Assembly: GCA_965227065.1 (NCBI GenBank)
Contig: CBDDFN010000020.1
Location: 124,001 to 188,000, forward strand
Length of the DNA stretch: 64,000 bases
Origin: CBDDFN01 sp965227065
GTDB taxonomy: Bacteria; Pseudomonadota; Alphaproteobacteria; SPJN01
Direction of reading: 5' to 3'
Notes under the pieces: model-generated
Database searches by the model: none
What the model was told of the DNA's origin: nothing
Seen by the model: only the letters and a program-made list of their open reading frames with translations
Made by a program: the position numbers and the translations under genes
Shown: positions 41,484-50,206 of the stretch, piece after piece
Position numbering within the stretch: position 1 is the first letter of the stretch
Layout: each line of letters opens with the position of its first letter

Positions 41484-43898
41484 CTAGAAGCGCACAGTCA
41501 GTTCAGCCGTAATTGTGCGCGGTGTTTCCGCCCAGCCGGCGAAGCTTTCGCCTTGAACCGGCACGGTGCCCGACAAAAGCAGGATGGTTTCGTCCGACAG
41601 GTTCTTGCCCTGGATCGACAGGCTCCACCGGTCATCAAGATCACCAATGCCGACAAAGCCGTTAAACATGAAATAGGCGTCCTGGGATTCGATTTCTTCT
41701 ACCAGTCCCAGCCGCATCTTGCCCTGATAGATAATGTCGGCCCCGATGGCGAATTGCAGCGGCCAGTTAAACAGGGGTGTGGTGTAAAGCCCGCCAATAT
41801 TGCCCGCAAAAGTGGGCGTGCGGCCAAGCTCTAGCCCGGTCAGGTCGCAAAATTCGGTATTGGCACCGGGCGGGCAGGGACCCATGGGGTAGGATTCATA
41901 CAGCGTATCAAGCCAGGCAAAATTGGCCCGTCCATAAAAGCCTTCAAACAGGATGAAGGTCGATTCGATCTCCACCCCCATGGTGCGGGCGTCGGCGGCA
42001 TTGTCGGCAAAGAAATTGGTGCCGTCGAAAAAGTTCACCTGAAGATCGGTGAAGCTTGTGTAGAAGAAACCTGCATTGACGGTGAATTTGTTGCCGTCAT
42101 CGGCATATTTGAGGCCCGCTTCGATGGTACGCGAGCTTTCATTTTCAAAGGTCGCTTCGGTCTTGTTCGCCGCCAGCGGGTTGAAGCCCCCGGCCTTGAA
42201 GCCCCCCGCGGTCGTCACATAGCCGACCAATTCCTCGCTGAAGCGGTATTTCAGGCTGACCTTGGGGGTCAGCGCGAATTCCGAGCGCTCTTCTTCAAGC
42301 TGATAGGCTTCAACGTCAAAGATGATGCCGACCGCAATGCCTGAGCGTTTGAAGGCCTGGCTGATTTTCGCCTTCTTGGTTTCATAGGTTGCCCGCGCGC
42401 CGAAAATCAGTTCCCAGCGGTCCGTGATGTGCCAGGTGCCTTGTCCGAAAACCGCATAGGTCGTGGTGGTCTGATCGAATGTTTGCAAAATGCCGTCATC
42501 AATCAGCAGCGCCACGGCTTCATCCAGCGGCAAGAGCCCGACAACAGGTTCAAGGCCCGACAAAAGAAGGTCCACCAGTCCGCCGACGACGGGGACCTGA
42601 CTGCCACCGGGCGCAAACAGATTGAGCGCGGTTTGCAATCCTTCATCGGAGCTGAAGGCCGCAAGATCGGAAAAGGCGGTATAGTCGGAGCGGAAGAAGA
42701 ACAGGCCCGCTACATATTCAAAATCACCCGGGGCCGAGTTGATCCGCGTTTCAAGCGTGTATTGCCGGTAAGTATCGTCGTTCAGAATGTCGAGAATGGT
42801 GGAAGGGCCAAAATCGCCATCAAATCGCCATTCCTCGTCAAAATCGGAAATGCCCATGGTGGTGTGCCAGGAAAAGCCCGGCTGATCCCACACAATGTTG
42901 ACGGTTCCGCTCAAAATCGTGGTGCGGTTGAAGGCATCAAGGTTCTCATAGCCTTCATAGTCGAGATCAAATTCAGCATCCGGCACGTAGCGGCGATGGT
43001 GATCAATGGTCTGGGCGGAGGGGTGATAAACCTCCCAGCCCTGACCATTGTCGCGGATGCGGTCATATTGAATGCCTGCAACAATGGACAGGTCCGCCGT
43101 CGGGTCCCACAGAACCTTGATCCGCGCAGCCTGGGTGTCGATGATCTTTTGATCCTCGCCGCGCAGATTGTTTTCCACATAGCCGTCACGCTTATTGTAA
43201 TAAGCGGCCGCCCGTACGGCGATTTTGTCTTCGACCACGGGCGCGTTGATCATAGCTTCAAAGCGGCGCTGATTGTACGAGCCATAGAGCGCGCGGCCTG
43301 AATATTCCCATTCATGGCCGGGATTGGCGGTGATCAGATTGACCGCCCCGGCAATCGAGTTTTTGCCAAACAGCGTTCCTTGCGGCCCGCGCAGAATTTC
43401 GATCCGTTCCAGGTCAAGAAAGGCCAGATGAATGTAAGAGGGCCGGGCGTAATAAACATTGTCGACATGGATCGAGACCGACTGCTCAAACCCGTCATTG
43501 GCCGGGCTGCCCAGCCCGCGAATATTGATCGAGGTAAAGCCGTGGGTGGCTTGAATCTGGGTGTTGGGTGTGAGGCGTGAAATATCCTCAAAATCCTGAA
43601 TTTGCTGTTCTTGCAATTGTTCGGCGCCAATGGCCGAGACGGAAAACGGCACTTCCTGGATCGTCTGTTCGGTCTTTTGCGCCGTCACGATCACTTCATC
43701 GAGCGTTTTGCGCCGTTGCCGTTTGGGCTTGGACGCCTGTTCTTCGACAGCGTCTTGTTCAGCCGCAGGCTCTGCAGGGGCATCCTGCGCCGCTTCAGCT
43801 TGCGCATCCTGCGCTAGTGCGATTTGAGAAAAAGTCAGTCCACAAATTCCGACGCTGAGCGCCAAGGCTGCGCGTGCAGCCGCTCCCCCGAAAGACAT
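41484..43898 (-). CDS. TonB-dependent receptor
   Basis: An 804-residue outer membrane receptor. GGAGGGGTTGG precedes the ATG. A signal peptide (to about residue 29, ALAQ) and an acidic Ala/Glu/Gln linker are followed by a TonB box and plug (LDEVIVTAQKTEQTIQEVPFSVSAIGAEQLQEQQIQDFEDISRL, IRGLGSPANDGFEQSVSIHVDNVYYARPSY, GPQGTLFGKNSIAGAVNLIT). The 22-stranded barrel ends with aromatic F (RTITAELTVRF). No Fur-like box is visible upstream, and the neighbours are lipid genes, so uptake of a hydrophobic organic compound is more likely than a siderophore. That is inferred from context. Confidence 0.94.
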   Translation of the reverse strand: MSFGGAAARAALALSVGICGLTFSQIALAQDAQAEAAQDAPAEPAAEQDAVEEQASKPKRQRRKTLDEVIVTAQKTEQTIQEVPFSVSAIGAEQLQEQQIQDFEDISRLTPNTQIQATHGFTSINIRGLGSPANDGFEQSVSIHVDNVYYARPSYIHLAFLDLERIEILRGPQGTLFGKNSIAGAVNLITANPGHEWEYSGRALYGSYNQRRFEAMINAPVVEDKIAVRAAAYYNKRDGYVENNLRGEDQKIIDTQAARIKVLWDPTADLSIVAGIQYDRIRDNGQGWEVYHPSAQTIDHHRRYVPDAEFDLDYEGYENLDAFNRTTILSGTVNIVWDQPGFSWHTTMGISDFDEEWRFDGDFGPSTILDILNDDTYRQYTLETRINSAPGDFEYVAGLFFFRSDYTAFSDLAAFSSDEGLQTALNLFAPGGSQVPVVGGLVDLLLSGLEPVVGLLPLDEAVALLIDDGILQTFDQTTTTYAVFGQGTWHITDRWELIFGARATYETKKAKISQAFKRSGIAVGIIFDVEAYQLEEERSEFALTPKVSLKYRFSEELVGYVTTAGGFKAGGFNPLAANKTEATFENESSRTIEAGLKYADDGNKFTVNAGFFYTSFTDLQVNFFDGTNFFADNAADARTMGVEIESTFILFEGFYGRANFAWLDTLYESYPMGPCPPGANTEFCDLTGLELGRTPTFAGNIGGLYTTPLFNWPLQFAIGADIIYQGKMRLGLVEEIESQDAYFMFNGFVGIGDLDDRWSLSIQGKNLSDETILLLSGTVPVQGESFAGWAETPRTITAELTVRF

Positions 43899-44089
43899 CC
43901 AACCCCTCCATCAGTGTCTTTTATGTTGCCAAGGGAAAGTCTAACGCAGATGCGAAAAATGAAAAGCTTTATTAAAGCAATGTTACGAAAACCGGCTGTG
44001 GAATTGTTGTCAGTTCTTCGTTCCGGGTAAGACGAGACGCCACCGATCAACGCTTTGCCGGTTTGGACCCTGTGCCACCAGATTCCGGG

Positions 44090-44123
44090 CGTCCCCGCTG
44101 AGGGGCGGCTCCCCCGGAATGAC
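44090..44123. repeat. Dispersed palindromic repeat copy
   Basis: AGATTCCGGG ... CCCGGAATGAC, one copy of the element clustered at 33366-33737, lying between the TonB receptor start and the 3' end of the convergent-strand acyl-CoA dehydrogenase. The 253-base gap holds nothing else recognisable besides the receptor promoter. Confidence 0.8.
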
Positions 44124-44151
44124 GGGAGGGAGACGGAATGGCGGAGGAAAG

Positions 44152-45312
44152 TTATTTCCTCTGATCGAACCGCCGCCCGGCAAGGGCCGAGGCAATATTG
44201 ATCTTCTGAATATCGATCGTGCCACCGGCAATGCCCCAGCCCCAGCTGTCGCGCAAGCGCCGTTCCATCGGATAGTCCTTGGAATAGCCATAGCCGCCCA
44301 TCATCTGGACCGCCATGCCGGTCACTTCGCGCGCCATCTCGTTTGAGAAGCACTTGCCGACAGAGCTTTCAAAGATCGAAGGCAGGCCCCCTTGAGCGTT
44401 GACCGCTGCACGATGGATCAACAGGCGGGCTGCTTCCACCCGCATGGCCATTTCGGCAATCTTGATCTGGACGGCCTGAAACTCGATCAGCGATTTACCG
44501 AATTGTTTGCGCTCTTCGACATAGGCCAGCAGGTCTTCCAGCGCGCCTGAGGCTTGACCGAGCGCCATGGTGGCGTTGCCGCAGCGTTCCAGATCAAAGG
44601 CTTCCATCAGCTTTTTGAAGCCCCCGGCGGGAACAATCATATTGCCCAGCGGTACTTTGACATCATCAAAGAAAATGTCGGCCGACGGCACACCGCGAAA
44701 GCCCATCAGATCTTCCTGCTCGCCAAAGCTGACGCCTGCCATATCGCGTTCGACATAAACCGCGCCGATGCCGCGGGCGCCGGGTTCGTCGGACAGGCGG
44801 CAATAAACGACATAGCCGTCGGAATGGCCCGCACCGGAACACCAGCGTTTGGTGCCGTTCAGCGTGATCGTATCGCCGTCAATGACCGCGCGGGTCTTGA
44901 GGTCGGTCAGTGCGGTGCCGGCCTCGGGTTCGGACATGCATACCGCCACGATTTGCTCCCCCGCGGTGACCTTGGGAATGACGGATTGTTTGAGCGCATC
45001 GGGTGCGAAGTGTTCCAGCGCGCGGACCGGGCCGACATTGGCCTCAAAGACGGGAAAGGCAACGGCTGACGAGATTTTGGCAAATTCTTCGAGCACCAGA
45101 AGCGCTTCAAGATTGCCAAGCCCCATGCCGCCAAACTCTTCAGCGATATTGATGCCCAGAAAGCCCATTTCGGCATAGCGTTTGAGCCAGGCGCGCGGGA
45201 CGGGCTTTTTCTCGCGCTCCAGCGCTTCGGCAAGCTCTTTCAGCTCGTTCTGGGCGAAAGTGCGGGCAGCCTCTTGCAGGGCGCGTTGTTCGTCGGAAAG
45301 TTGGAAGTCCAT
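44152..45312 (-). CDS. Acyl-CoA dehydrogenase
   Basis: A 386-residue acyl-CoA dehydrogenase; start MDFQLSDEQ at 45312 with CAGGAGAA upstream, the longer frame being noncoding repeat. Motifs: INIAEEFGGMGLGNLEALLVLEEFAKISSAVAFPV, VCMSEPEAGTALTDLKTRAVIDGDTITLNGTKRWCSGAGHSDGY, RKQFGKSLIEFQAVQIKIAEMAMRVEAARLLIHRAA and QMMGGYGYSKDYPMERRLRDSWGWGIAGGTIDIQ. The C-terminal Glu of the MCAD type is Ala-Gly-Gly here; DLERCGN offers the alternative helix-G Glu. It diverges from another acyl-CoA dehydrogenase across a repeat-filled spacer. Confidence 0.93.
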   Translation of the reverse strand: MDFQLSDEQRALQEAARTFAQNELKELAEALEREKKPVPRAWLKRYAEMGFLGINIAEEFGGMGLGNLEALLVLEEFAKISSAVAFPVFEANVGPVRALEHFAPDALKQSVIPKVTAGEQIVAVCMSEPEAGTALTDLKTRAVIDGDTITLNGTKRWCSGAGHSDGYVVYCRLSDEPGARGIGAVYVERDMAGVSFGEQEDLMGFRGVPSADIFFDDVKVPLGNMIVPAGGFKKLMEAFDLERCGNATMALGQASGALEDLLAYVEERKQFGKSLIEFQAVQIKIAEMAMRVEAARLLIHRAAVNAQGGLPSIFESSVGKCFSNEMAREVTGMAVQMMGGYGYSKDYPMERRLRDSWGWGIAGGTIDIQKINIASALAGRRFDQRK

Positions 45313-45327
45313 TTTATTCTCCTGCCC

Positions 45328-45475
45328 GTCATTCCGGGCGAACGCAGTGAGGCCCGGAATCTGATGGTGCTGAGCGGATGCAAAGACCATCACGCTACGG
45401 ATCAGCGTTGTGGCTGCCGCGTTTCAGTGCCAACAGATTCCGGAACATGCGCCTCCGACGCTTGTCCGGAATGAC
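45328..45475. repeat. Two dispersed palindromic repeat copies
   Basis: Copies at 45328-45363 (GTCATTCCGGG ... CCCGGAATCTG) and 45435-45475 (AGATTCCGGA ... TCCGGAATGAC) fill the divergent spacer between two acyl-CoA dehydrogenase genes. The two copies face each other, with the ATGAC ends outward. Confidence 0.8.
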
Positions 45476-45584
45476 GCTGTGATGTGTTGGTGGCCGAACC
45501 CTAGTGCCTTCCTTTTATCGGGGCAATCTGCCAGTGTTGCCGCCAAAATTGCCAAAATTGTCAGTAAGGAAAGAAGAGGCACCC

Positions 45585-46745
45585 ATGGCACTCGATCTCG
45601 AGACCCGCACCCAATTGATCGACACGATCCGCCGGTTTGTCCGCGAACAGCTGGTTCCGCTCGAACATCAGGTCGCCGAGGATGATGAGGTTCCCCAAAC
45701 CATTGTCGAGCAGATGAAGGAACTGGGCCTGTTCGGCCTGTCGATCCCTGAAGAATTTGGCGGCCTGGGGCTCAATATGGAGGAAGAGGTGATGGTCGCG
45801 TTTGAGCTTGGCCACACTTCGCCCGCCTTCCGGTCCGTCGCGGGTACCAATATCGGCATTGGCAGCCAGGGCCTCATCATGGATGGCCGTCAGGAACAAA
45901 AAGACTATTGGTTGCCCAAGCTGGCCACGGGTGAAGTGATTGCGAGCTTTTGCCTGACCGAACCGGCCGCCGGGTCAGACGCTGCCAGTGTGCGCACAAC
46001 GGCCGTCCGCAATGGCGATGTCTATGTGATGAACGGCACCAAGCGCTATATCACCAATGCCAACAAGGCCGGCGTCTTCACCGTGATGGCGCGCACCGAT
46101 CCTGACAATAAGGGCGCGGGCGGCATTTCGGCCTTCTTCGTGCCGCGCGATACGCCCGGCGTGTCGGTGGGCAAGCCCGAAAAGAAAATGGGCCAGCAGG
46201 GTGCGCATATTTGCGATGTGATTTTTGAAGATGCGCAGGTGCCTGCCGAATGTCTGATTGGCGACAAAGAGGGTGTCGGCTTCAAAACCGCGATGAAAGT
46301 GCTTGATCGCGGGCGTCTGCATATCTCGGCGGTCTGTGTCGGGGTGGCCGAGCGGTTGATTGGCGAGGCGGTGAATTACGCAATTGAACGCGAACAGTTC
46401 GGTCAACCGATTGGCGAGTTTCAACTCATTCAGGCCATGCTCGCCGACAGCAAGACCGAAGCCTATGCCGCGCGCTGCATGATCATGGATGCCGCCAAGC
46501 GCCGCGATGCGGGCGAGAATGTCACCACCGAAAGTTCCTGCTGCAAATACTACGCCTCTGAAATGGTGGGCCGCGTGGCGGACCGGGTGGTGCAGATTTT
46601 CGGCGGAGCGGGCTATGTCGCCGATTACGGCATTGAGCGCTTCTACCGTGATGTCCGCATCTTCCGGCTCTATGAAGGCACAAGCCAGATCCAGCAAATT
46701 GTCATCGGCCGCAATATGCTGCGCGAAGCCCGATCACAGCAATGA
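45585..46745 (+). CDS. Acyl-CoA dehydrogenase, canonical catalytic type
   Basis: A 386-residue acyl-CoA dehydrogenase starting at 45585 with AGGAAAGAAGAGG upstream. Unlike the others in the window it keeps the classical catalytic glutamate in RIFRLYEGTSQIQQIVIGRNML. Other motifs: LSIPEEFGGLGLNMEEEVMVAFELG, FCLTEPAAGSDAASVRTTAVRNGDVYVMNGTKRYITNANKAG, KMGQQGAHICDVIFEDAQVPAE and EREQFGQPIGEFQLIQAMLADSKTE. It should act as a homotetramer on short- to medium-chain or branched acyl-CoA. The stop overlaps the following glycosylase start (ATGA). Confidence 0.94.
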   Translation: MALDLETRTQLIDTIRRFVREQLVPLEHQVAEDDEVPQTIVEQMKELGLFGLSIPEEFGGLGLNMEEEVMVAFELGHTSPAFRSVAGTNIGIGSQGLIMDGRQEQKDYWLPKLATGEVIASFCLTEPAAGSDAASVRTTAVRNGDVYVMNGTKRYITNANKAGVFTVMARTDPDNKGAGGISAFFVPRDTPGVSVGKPEKKMGQQGAHICDVIFEDAQVPAECLIGDKEGVGFKTAMKVLDRGRLHISAVCVGVAERLIGEAVNYAIEREQFGQPIGEFQLIQAMLADSKTEAYAARCMIMDAAKRRDAGENVTTESSCCKYYASEMVGRVADRVVQIFGGAGYVADYGIERFYRDVRIFRLYEGTSQIQQIVIGRNMLREARSQQ

Positions 46746-47326
46746 GCCTTGAGGCGCTGTTAAAAGACATAAGGGTGTGCCGGGCTTGTGCCGATGATCT
46801 GCCGCATGAGCCAAGGCCGGTGCTGCGCGCTTCATCGTCTGCAAAGGTTCTGATTGTTGGACAAGCGCCCGGCACGCGGGTGCATGAAAGCGGCAAACCG
46901 TTCACCGATCCCAGTGGGGACCGGTTGCGCGCCTGGATGGGCGTGTCTGACGTTGAATTTTATGACGAGGCCAGGATTGCCATTGTGCCGATGGGCTTTT
47001 GCTTTCCCGGCCTTGATGCCAAAGGCGGGGACAAGCCGCCCTTGAAACGCTGCGCCGAATTGTGGCGGACCGCGGTGATGGCTCAATTGACTTCGGTGAG
47101 GCTCACGCTGGTTATCGGGCAATACGCGCAAGCCTGGCATCTGGGCAAACAGCGTAAAAAATCGCTGACCGCGACGGTTGAAGCATGGCAAGACTATGGG
47201 CCTGAACTCATACCGCTGCCGCACCCATCGTGGAGGAACAATGGCTGGATCAAACGACATCCCTGGTTTGAAACGGATCTGGTTCCGCTTCTGCAAGCCC
47301 GTATTGATCGGCTTTTGCGCGCTTAG
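46742..47326 (+). CDS. Uracil-DNA glycosylase family protein
   Basis: A 194-residue protein of the uracil-DNA glycosylase superfamily. The N-terminal pair CRACADDLP, motif 1 VGQAPGTRVHESGKPFTDPSGDRLRAWMG and motif 2 PLPHPSWRNNGW are visible. Family 4 enzymes carry four iron-sulfur cysteines; here only two N-terminal ones are obvious, so cluster binding is doubtful. The likely role is removal of uracil or an alkylated base, though several members have other or no activity. Start overlaps the dehydrogenase stop by four bases; the 3' end overlaps the next gene by 86 bases. Confidence 0.85.
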   Translation: MSLEALLKDIRVCRACADDLPHEPRPVLRASSSAKVLIVGQAPGTRVHESGKPFTDPSGDRLRAWMGVSDVEFYDEARIAIVPMGFCFPGLDAKGGDKPPLKRCAELWRTAVMAQLTSVRLTLVIGQYAQAWHLGKQRKKSLTATVEAWQDYGPELIPLPHPSWRNNGWIKRHPWFETDLVPLLQARIDRLLRA

Positions 47327-48305
47327 CATCGGGGCGTGCTCCAATCTGGAAGCTGAAACCCCGGTCGCCGAGGGCGATCAGGTCCCGGTGCTGCAATCCG
47401 ATCATGTGGTCATGCCCGATGGCACCAAGCTTGCCTTGACCCGCACCGAACCCGGCGGCGCGCCCAAAGCGGTTATTCTGGCGTTGCACGGCTTTGCTGA
47501 TTATGCCCGCAACTATGCCCTTGCCGCGCCCGAATGGGCGAAGGCCGGCTATCTGGTGATTGCGGTTGATCAGCGCGGGTTTGGCCGCAATGAAAGCCTG
47601 GGTCATTGGGCCGGAGCCCCCCAGATGATCGATGATCTGGCGCATATGATCCTTGCGGTGTCTGATGCTTATCCTGATTTGCGCCTTCATCTGGTGGGGG
47701 CCAGCATGGGGGCGGCCGTCATCACCAGCGTCATGGGATCTGACGGCTATGATGAGGCCAAGGCGCGGGTCACTTCGGTGGCTTTGGCGGCCCCTGCCAC
47801 GCGGGGCTGGCGCGTTTTGCCCTTTTATTTCCGGGCGGTGTTGTCAGGCGCGCGGCGCCTGGGCCCCGACTGGTCTTTTTCGGGCGATATGGTTGAAGTG
47901 GTCACCACCGACAATATTGAGTGGCTGCGTGAGCTTTCCGATGATCCTTACATGATGCGCGAAGGGCCGGTCCGCAGCCTGTACGGCATGGCCTGGCTGA
48001 TGGATGGCGCGATTGAGCGCGCGCAGGGCCTCACCATTCCAGCCTTTGTCGCCTATGGCGGCAAGGATGAAGTGATCATGGCGGACGGGCTGGCCTGCTA
48101 TATGGCGCGGGTGCCTGATGGCGTGCGCTACCGCTTCTACCCGGACGGCTATCATCTTATTTTGCGCGACAAGGGCCGCGCGCCGGTGATTGCCGATATT
48201 GCCACCTTCTTCGACGATGCCGGGGCCATTGCACCGCTTGAGGGCGCGCCGGAGGGCTTGCCAGAACCGGCGGACCATTGCACAAGCGGTGAGAAGAACG
48301 GGTGA
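47241..48305 (+). CDS. Lipoprotein alpha/beta hydrolase, monoacylglycerol lipase-like
   Basis: A 354-residue serine hydrolase. The ATG at 47241 has GGAGGAACA right before it, even though it lies 86 bases inside the upstream gene. A signal peptide ends in the lipobox IGAC (LIGFCALSIGACSN), so the enzyme should be a membrane-anchored lipoprotein. Visible: LHGFADYARNYALAAPEWAKAGYLVIAVDQRGFGRNES, nucleophile elbow VGASMGAA, and histidine in YPDGYHLIL. The lid region is helical, typical of monoacylglycerol lipases and lysophospholipases. Coupled by overlap to the following membrane gene. Confidence 0.88.
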   Translation: MAGSNDIPGLKRIWFRFCKPVLIGFCALSIGACSNLEAETPVAEGDQVPVLQSDHVVMPDGTKLALTRTEPGGAPKAVILALHGFADYARNYALAAPEWAKAGYLVIAVDQRGFGRNESLGHWAGAPQMIDDLAHMILAVSDAYPDLRLHLVGASMGAAVITSVMGSDGYDEAKARVTSVALAAPATRGWRVLPFYFRAVLSGARRLGPDWSFSGDMVEVVTTDNIEWLRELSDDPYMMREGPVRSLYGMAWLMDGAIERAQGLTIPAFVAYGGKDEVIMADGLACYMARVPDGVRYRFYPDGYHLILRDKGRAPVIADIATFFDDAGAIAPLEGAPEGLPEPADHCTSGEKNG

Positions 48306-49027
48306 TGGAGGGCGCGATGCTCAATCAAATTCCCATGCCGATGACATTCGGCGATGGTCAGGATGATACGCGCATGGCGCTGATCGTGGCGTCGTTGATC
48401 GCGTCCGCCGTCTATTTCATCTTCACCAACAAGGACAGCTTTCCCGGCCGCACCCTGATCAAGGCGCTGGGTGTGGGTCTGTTAACAGTCTATGTCGCGA
48501 TGAGCCTGCCCCAGCCGGTGCCTGCCGCAGGCTGGTGGCTGGTTGGCGGGCTGGCCTTTTCAACGCTGGGCGATATTTTCCTGTCGCTCGACCGGGGCAA
48601 GCTGTTCGTTCAGGGGCTGGGCGCGTTTTTGATGGGCCATATTGCGTATGTGATTGCCTATGCGAGCTTCATCCCCCTGCCATTTGACCCGCTGGTTTAT
48701 GAGCTGGCGGGGGCAGCTCTTGTCTTGCTGTTTGGCGGGGCAAGCTATGTCTGGCTGTTTCCGGGGCTGGGCAAAATGGCCTTGCCGGTCTTTTTCTACG
48801 TGCTGGTGATTGCCGTCATGGCGATGGCATCGATTTTTGCAGAGCTTCAATCCAACTGGGTTGTGATCGGCGCGGTTCTGTTCATGGTGTCGGATCTGAT
48901 GATCGCCATTGAAAAATTCAAGCGGCCCTTTCCCGCCGCCGGGCAGGCGATCTGGGCCACCTATTATGGCGCGCAATGGCTGATTGGTCTGGGCTTGCTG
49001 GCCGCGCTTTTGGGGCAAACGGGCTGA
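48305..49027 (+). CDS. YhhN/TMEM86 family membrane protein (lysoplasmalogenase-like)
   Basis: A 240-residue polytopic protein with about eight hydrophobic helices. Two conserved acidic positions mark the family: FSTLGDIFLSLDRGKLFVQGLGAFLMGHIAYVIAY and VLFMVSDLMIAIEKFKRPFP. Eukaryotic and some bacterial members hydrolyse lysoplasmalogen. The ATG at 48305 overlaps the upstream stop; an ATG at 48317, preceded by GGAGGG, is a real alternative. Its pairing with a lipid hydrolase supports a role in lipid turnover. Confidence 0.88.
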   Translation: MEGAMLNQIPMPMTFGDGQDDTRMALIVASLIASAVYFIFTNKDSFPGRTLIKALGVGLLTVYVAMSLPQPVPAAGWWLVGGLAFSTLGDIFLSLDRGKLFVQGLGAFLMGHIAYVIAYASFIPLPFDPLVYELAGAALVLLFGGASYVWLFPGLGKMALPVFFYVLVIAVMAMASIFAELQSNWVVIGAVLFMVSDLMIAIEKFKRPFPAAGQAIWATYYGAQWLIGLGLLAALLGQTG

Positions 49028-49061
49028 GCGCCCGCGCGCGGGGTTTTCTGGGGGGCGGTCG

Positions 49062-49295
49062 GTGAATGCGTTTTTTATCGTCTTTGAGCTTTTCCTGACC
49101 GTTTTGCCCGTGGTCATGCCGCTTGGCATGTTCATCATGATGGCGCGGCGCGGCCTGCCCAATGCGGGCTTGCTGATGGGGATGGTGACCATCCCCATGG
49201 CGCTGTTCATCGGCGCGAATTTCTACGGCTTTTTCGGCTTTCCCGACTGGGCGCCGCTGGTCGATTACATGCAGATTATCGACCCGGGCGAGTGA
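49062..49295 (+). CDS. Small membrane protein of unknown function
   Basis: A 77-residue ORF from a GTG at 49062 preceded by GGGGGGCGG. Two hydrophobic helices (FFIVFELFLTVLPVVMPLGMFIMMA and LLMGMVTIPMALFIGANFYGFFGF) and a short acidic tail suggest an inner membrane hairpin. No family recognised. It follows YhhN by 34 bases and ends directly against the convergent cysE stop, with no base in between. Confidence 0.7.
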   Translation: MNAFFIVFELFLTVLPVVMPLGMFIMMARRGLPNAGLLMGMVTIPMALFIGANFYGFFGFPDWAPLVDYMQIIDPGE

Positions 49296-50114
49296 TCACT
49301 GCTCAATCGCGTCTTCGGGCCAGCTGTGCTGCATATCGCGCGAGGGGGTTTCCGAGCCTGCGCAGCCGACAATCTTGGCGGGAACACCAGCGGCCGTGCA
49401 GCCCGAGGGGACGGGCTTCAAGACGACCGAGTTTGCGCCGACCCGGCTGTGCGCGCCAACCTCGACATTGCCGAGAATTTTCGCGCCCGAGCCGATCAGC
49501 GCGCCTTCGCGGATTTTGGGGTGACGATCGCCATGCTCCTTGCCGGTGCCGCCAAAGGTGACGCCTTGCAGGATGGACACATCATTCTCGATCACGGTGG
49601 TTTCGCCGATGACGACGCCGGTGGCGTGGTCGATCATGATGCCGCGGCCGATCTTGGCCGCCGGATGGGCATCAACGCCAAACGCCATCGAAATACGGTT
49701 CTGGAAAAACAGCGCCAGCGCTTCCCGGCCATGCCCCCATAGCCAGTGCGCGATGCGGTAGCTTTGCAGCGCGTGAAAACCTTTGAAATAAAGGAACGGC
49801 GTCAGCACCTCATCACAGGCCGGGTCACGGTCAACCACCGCGGCGAGATCGGCGCGGACAGCCGCGCCAATGTCGGGATCGGCCTTGAGCGCCTCGTCAA
49901 ACACCTGCCGGATCAGCATGGCGGGCATTTCCGCCGAGGCAAGCTTTTGCGACAGATGATAGCTCAACGCATCTTCAAAGCGTTCATGATTGAGGGCCGA
50001 GGCGTGCAGATAGCTCGCCAGCATCGGTTCGGTCTTGACCACCTCATGCGCTTGCGCGCGCAGGTCCGACCAGATCGGATCGCATGTCTCAAACTGTTGA
50101 ACGGTTTCAGGCAT
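49296..50114 (-). CDS. cysE: Serine O-acetyltransferase
   Basis: A 272-residue enzyme making O-acetylserine from serine and acetyl-CoA for cysteine synthesis. N-terminal helical domain (IWSDLRAQAHEVVKTEPMLASYLHASALNHERFEDALSYHLSQKL) and C-terminal left-handed beta-helix of hexapeptide repeats (VDAHPAAKIGRGIMIDHATGVVIGETTVIENDVSILQGVTFGGTGKEHGDRHPKIREGALIGSGAKILGNVEVGAHSRVGANSVVL). Conserved His in IDHATG and GDRHPKI is present. The flexible C-terminus is longer than in some relatives. Single gene, divergent from nothing close. Confidence 0.96.
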   Translation of the reverse strand: MPETVQQFETCDPIWSDLRAQAHEVVKTEPMLASYLHASALNHERFEDALSYHLSQKLASAEMPAMLIRQVFDEALKADPDIGAAVRADLAAVVDRDPACDEVLTPFLYFKGFHALQSYRIAHWLWGHGREALALFFQNRISMAFGVDAHPAAKIGRGIMIDHATGVVIGETTVIENDVSILQGVTFGGTGKEHGDRHPKIREGALIGSGAKILGNVEVGAHSRVGANSVVLKPVPSGCTAAGVPAKIVGCAGSETPSRDMQHSWPEDAIEQ

Positions 50115-50206
50115 TGGGGCCTCCAGACCGGAAAATCCAGTACTTATCTGTATTTATCCCACACATAGGGGTTGGGCCGCAACCCGGCAACCGGAAAGCG
50201 GGCGGG

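Noticed and set aside
43899..44151. Search for a Fur box before the TonB receptor.
   Set aside because: No TTGCRAAT-type palindrome was found, so iron control of the receptor is not proposed.
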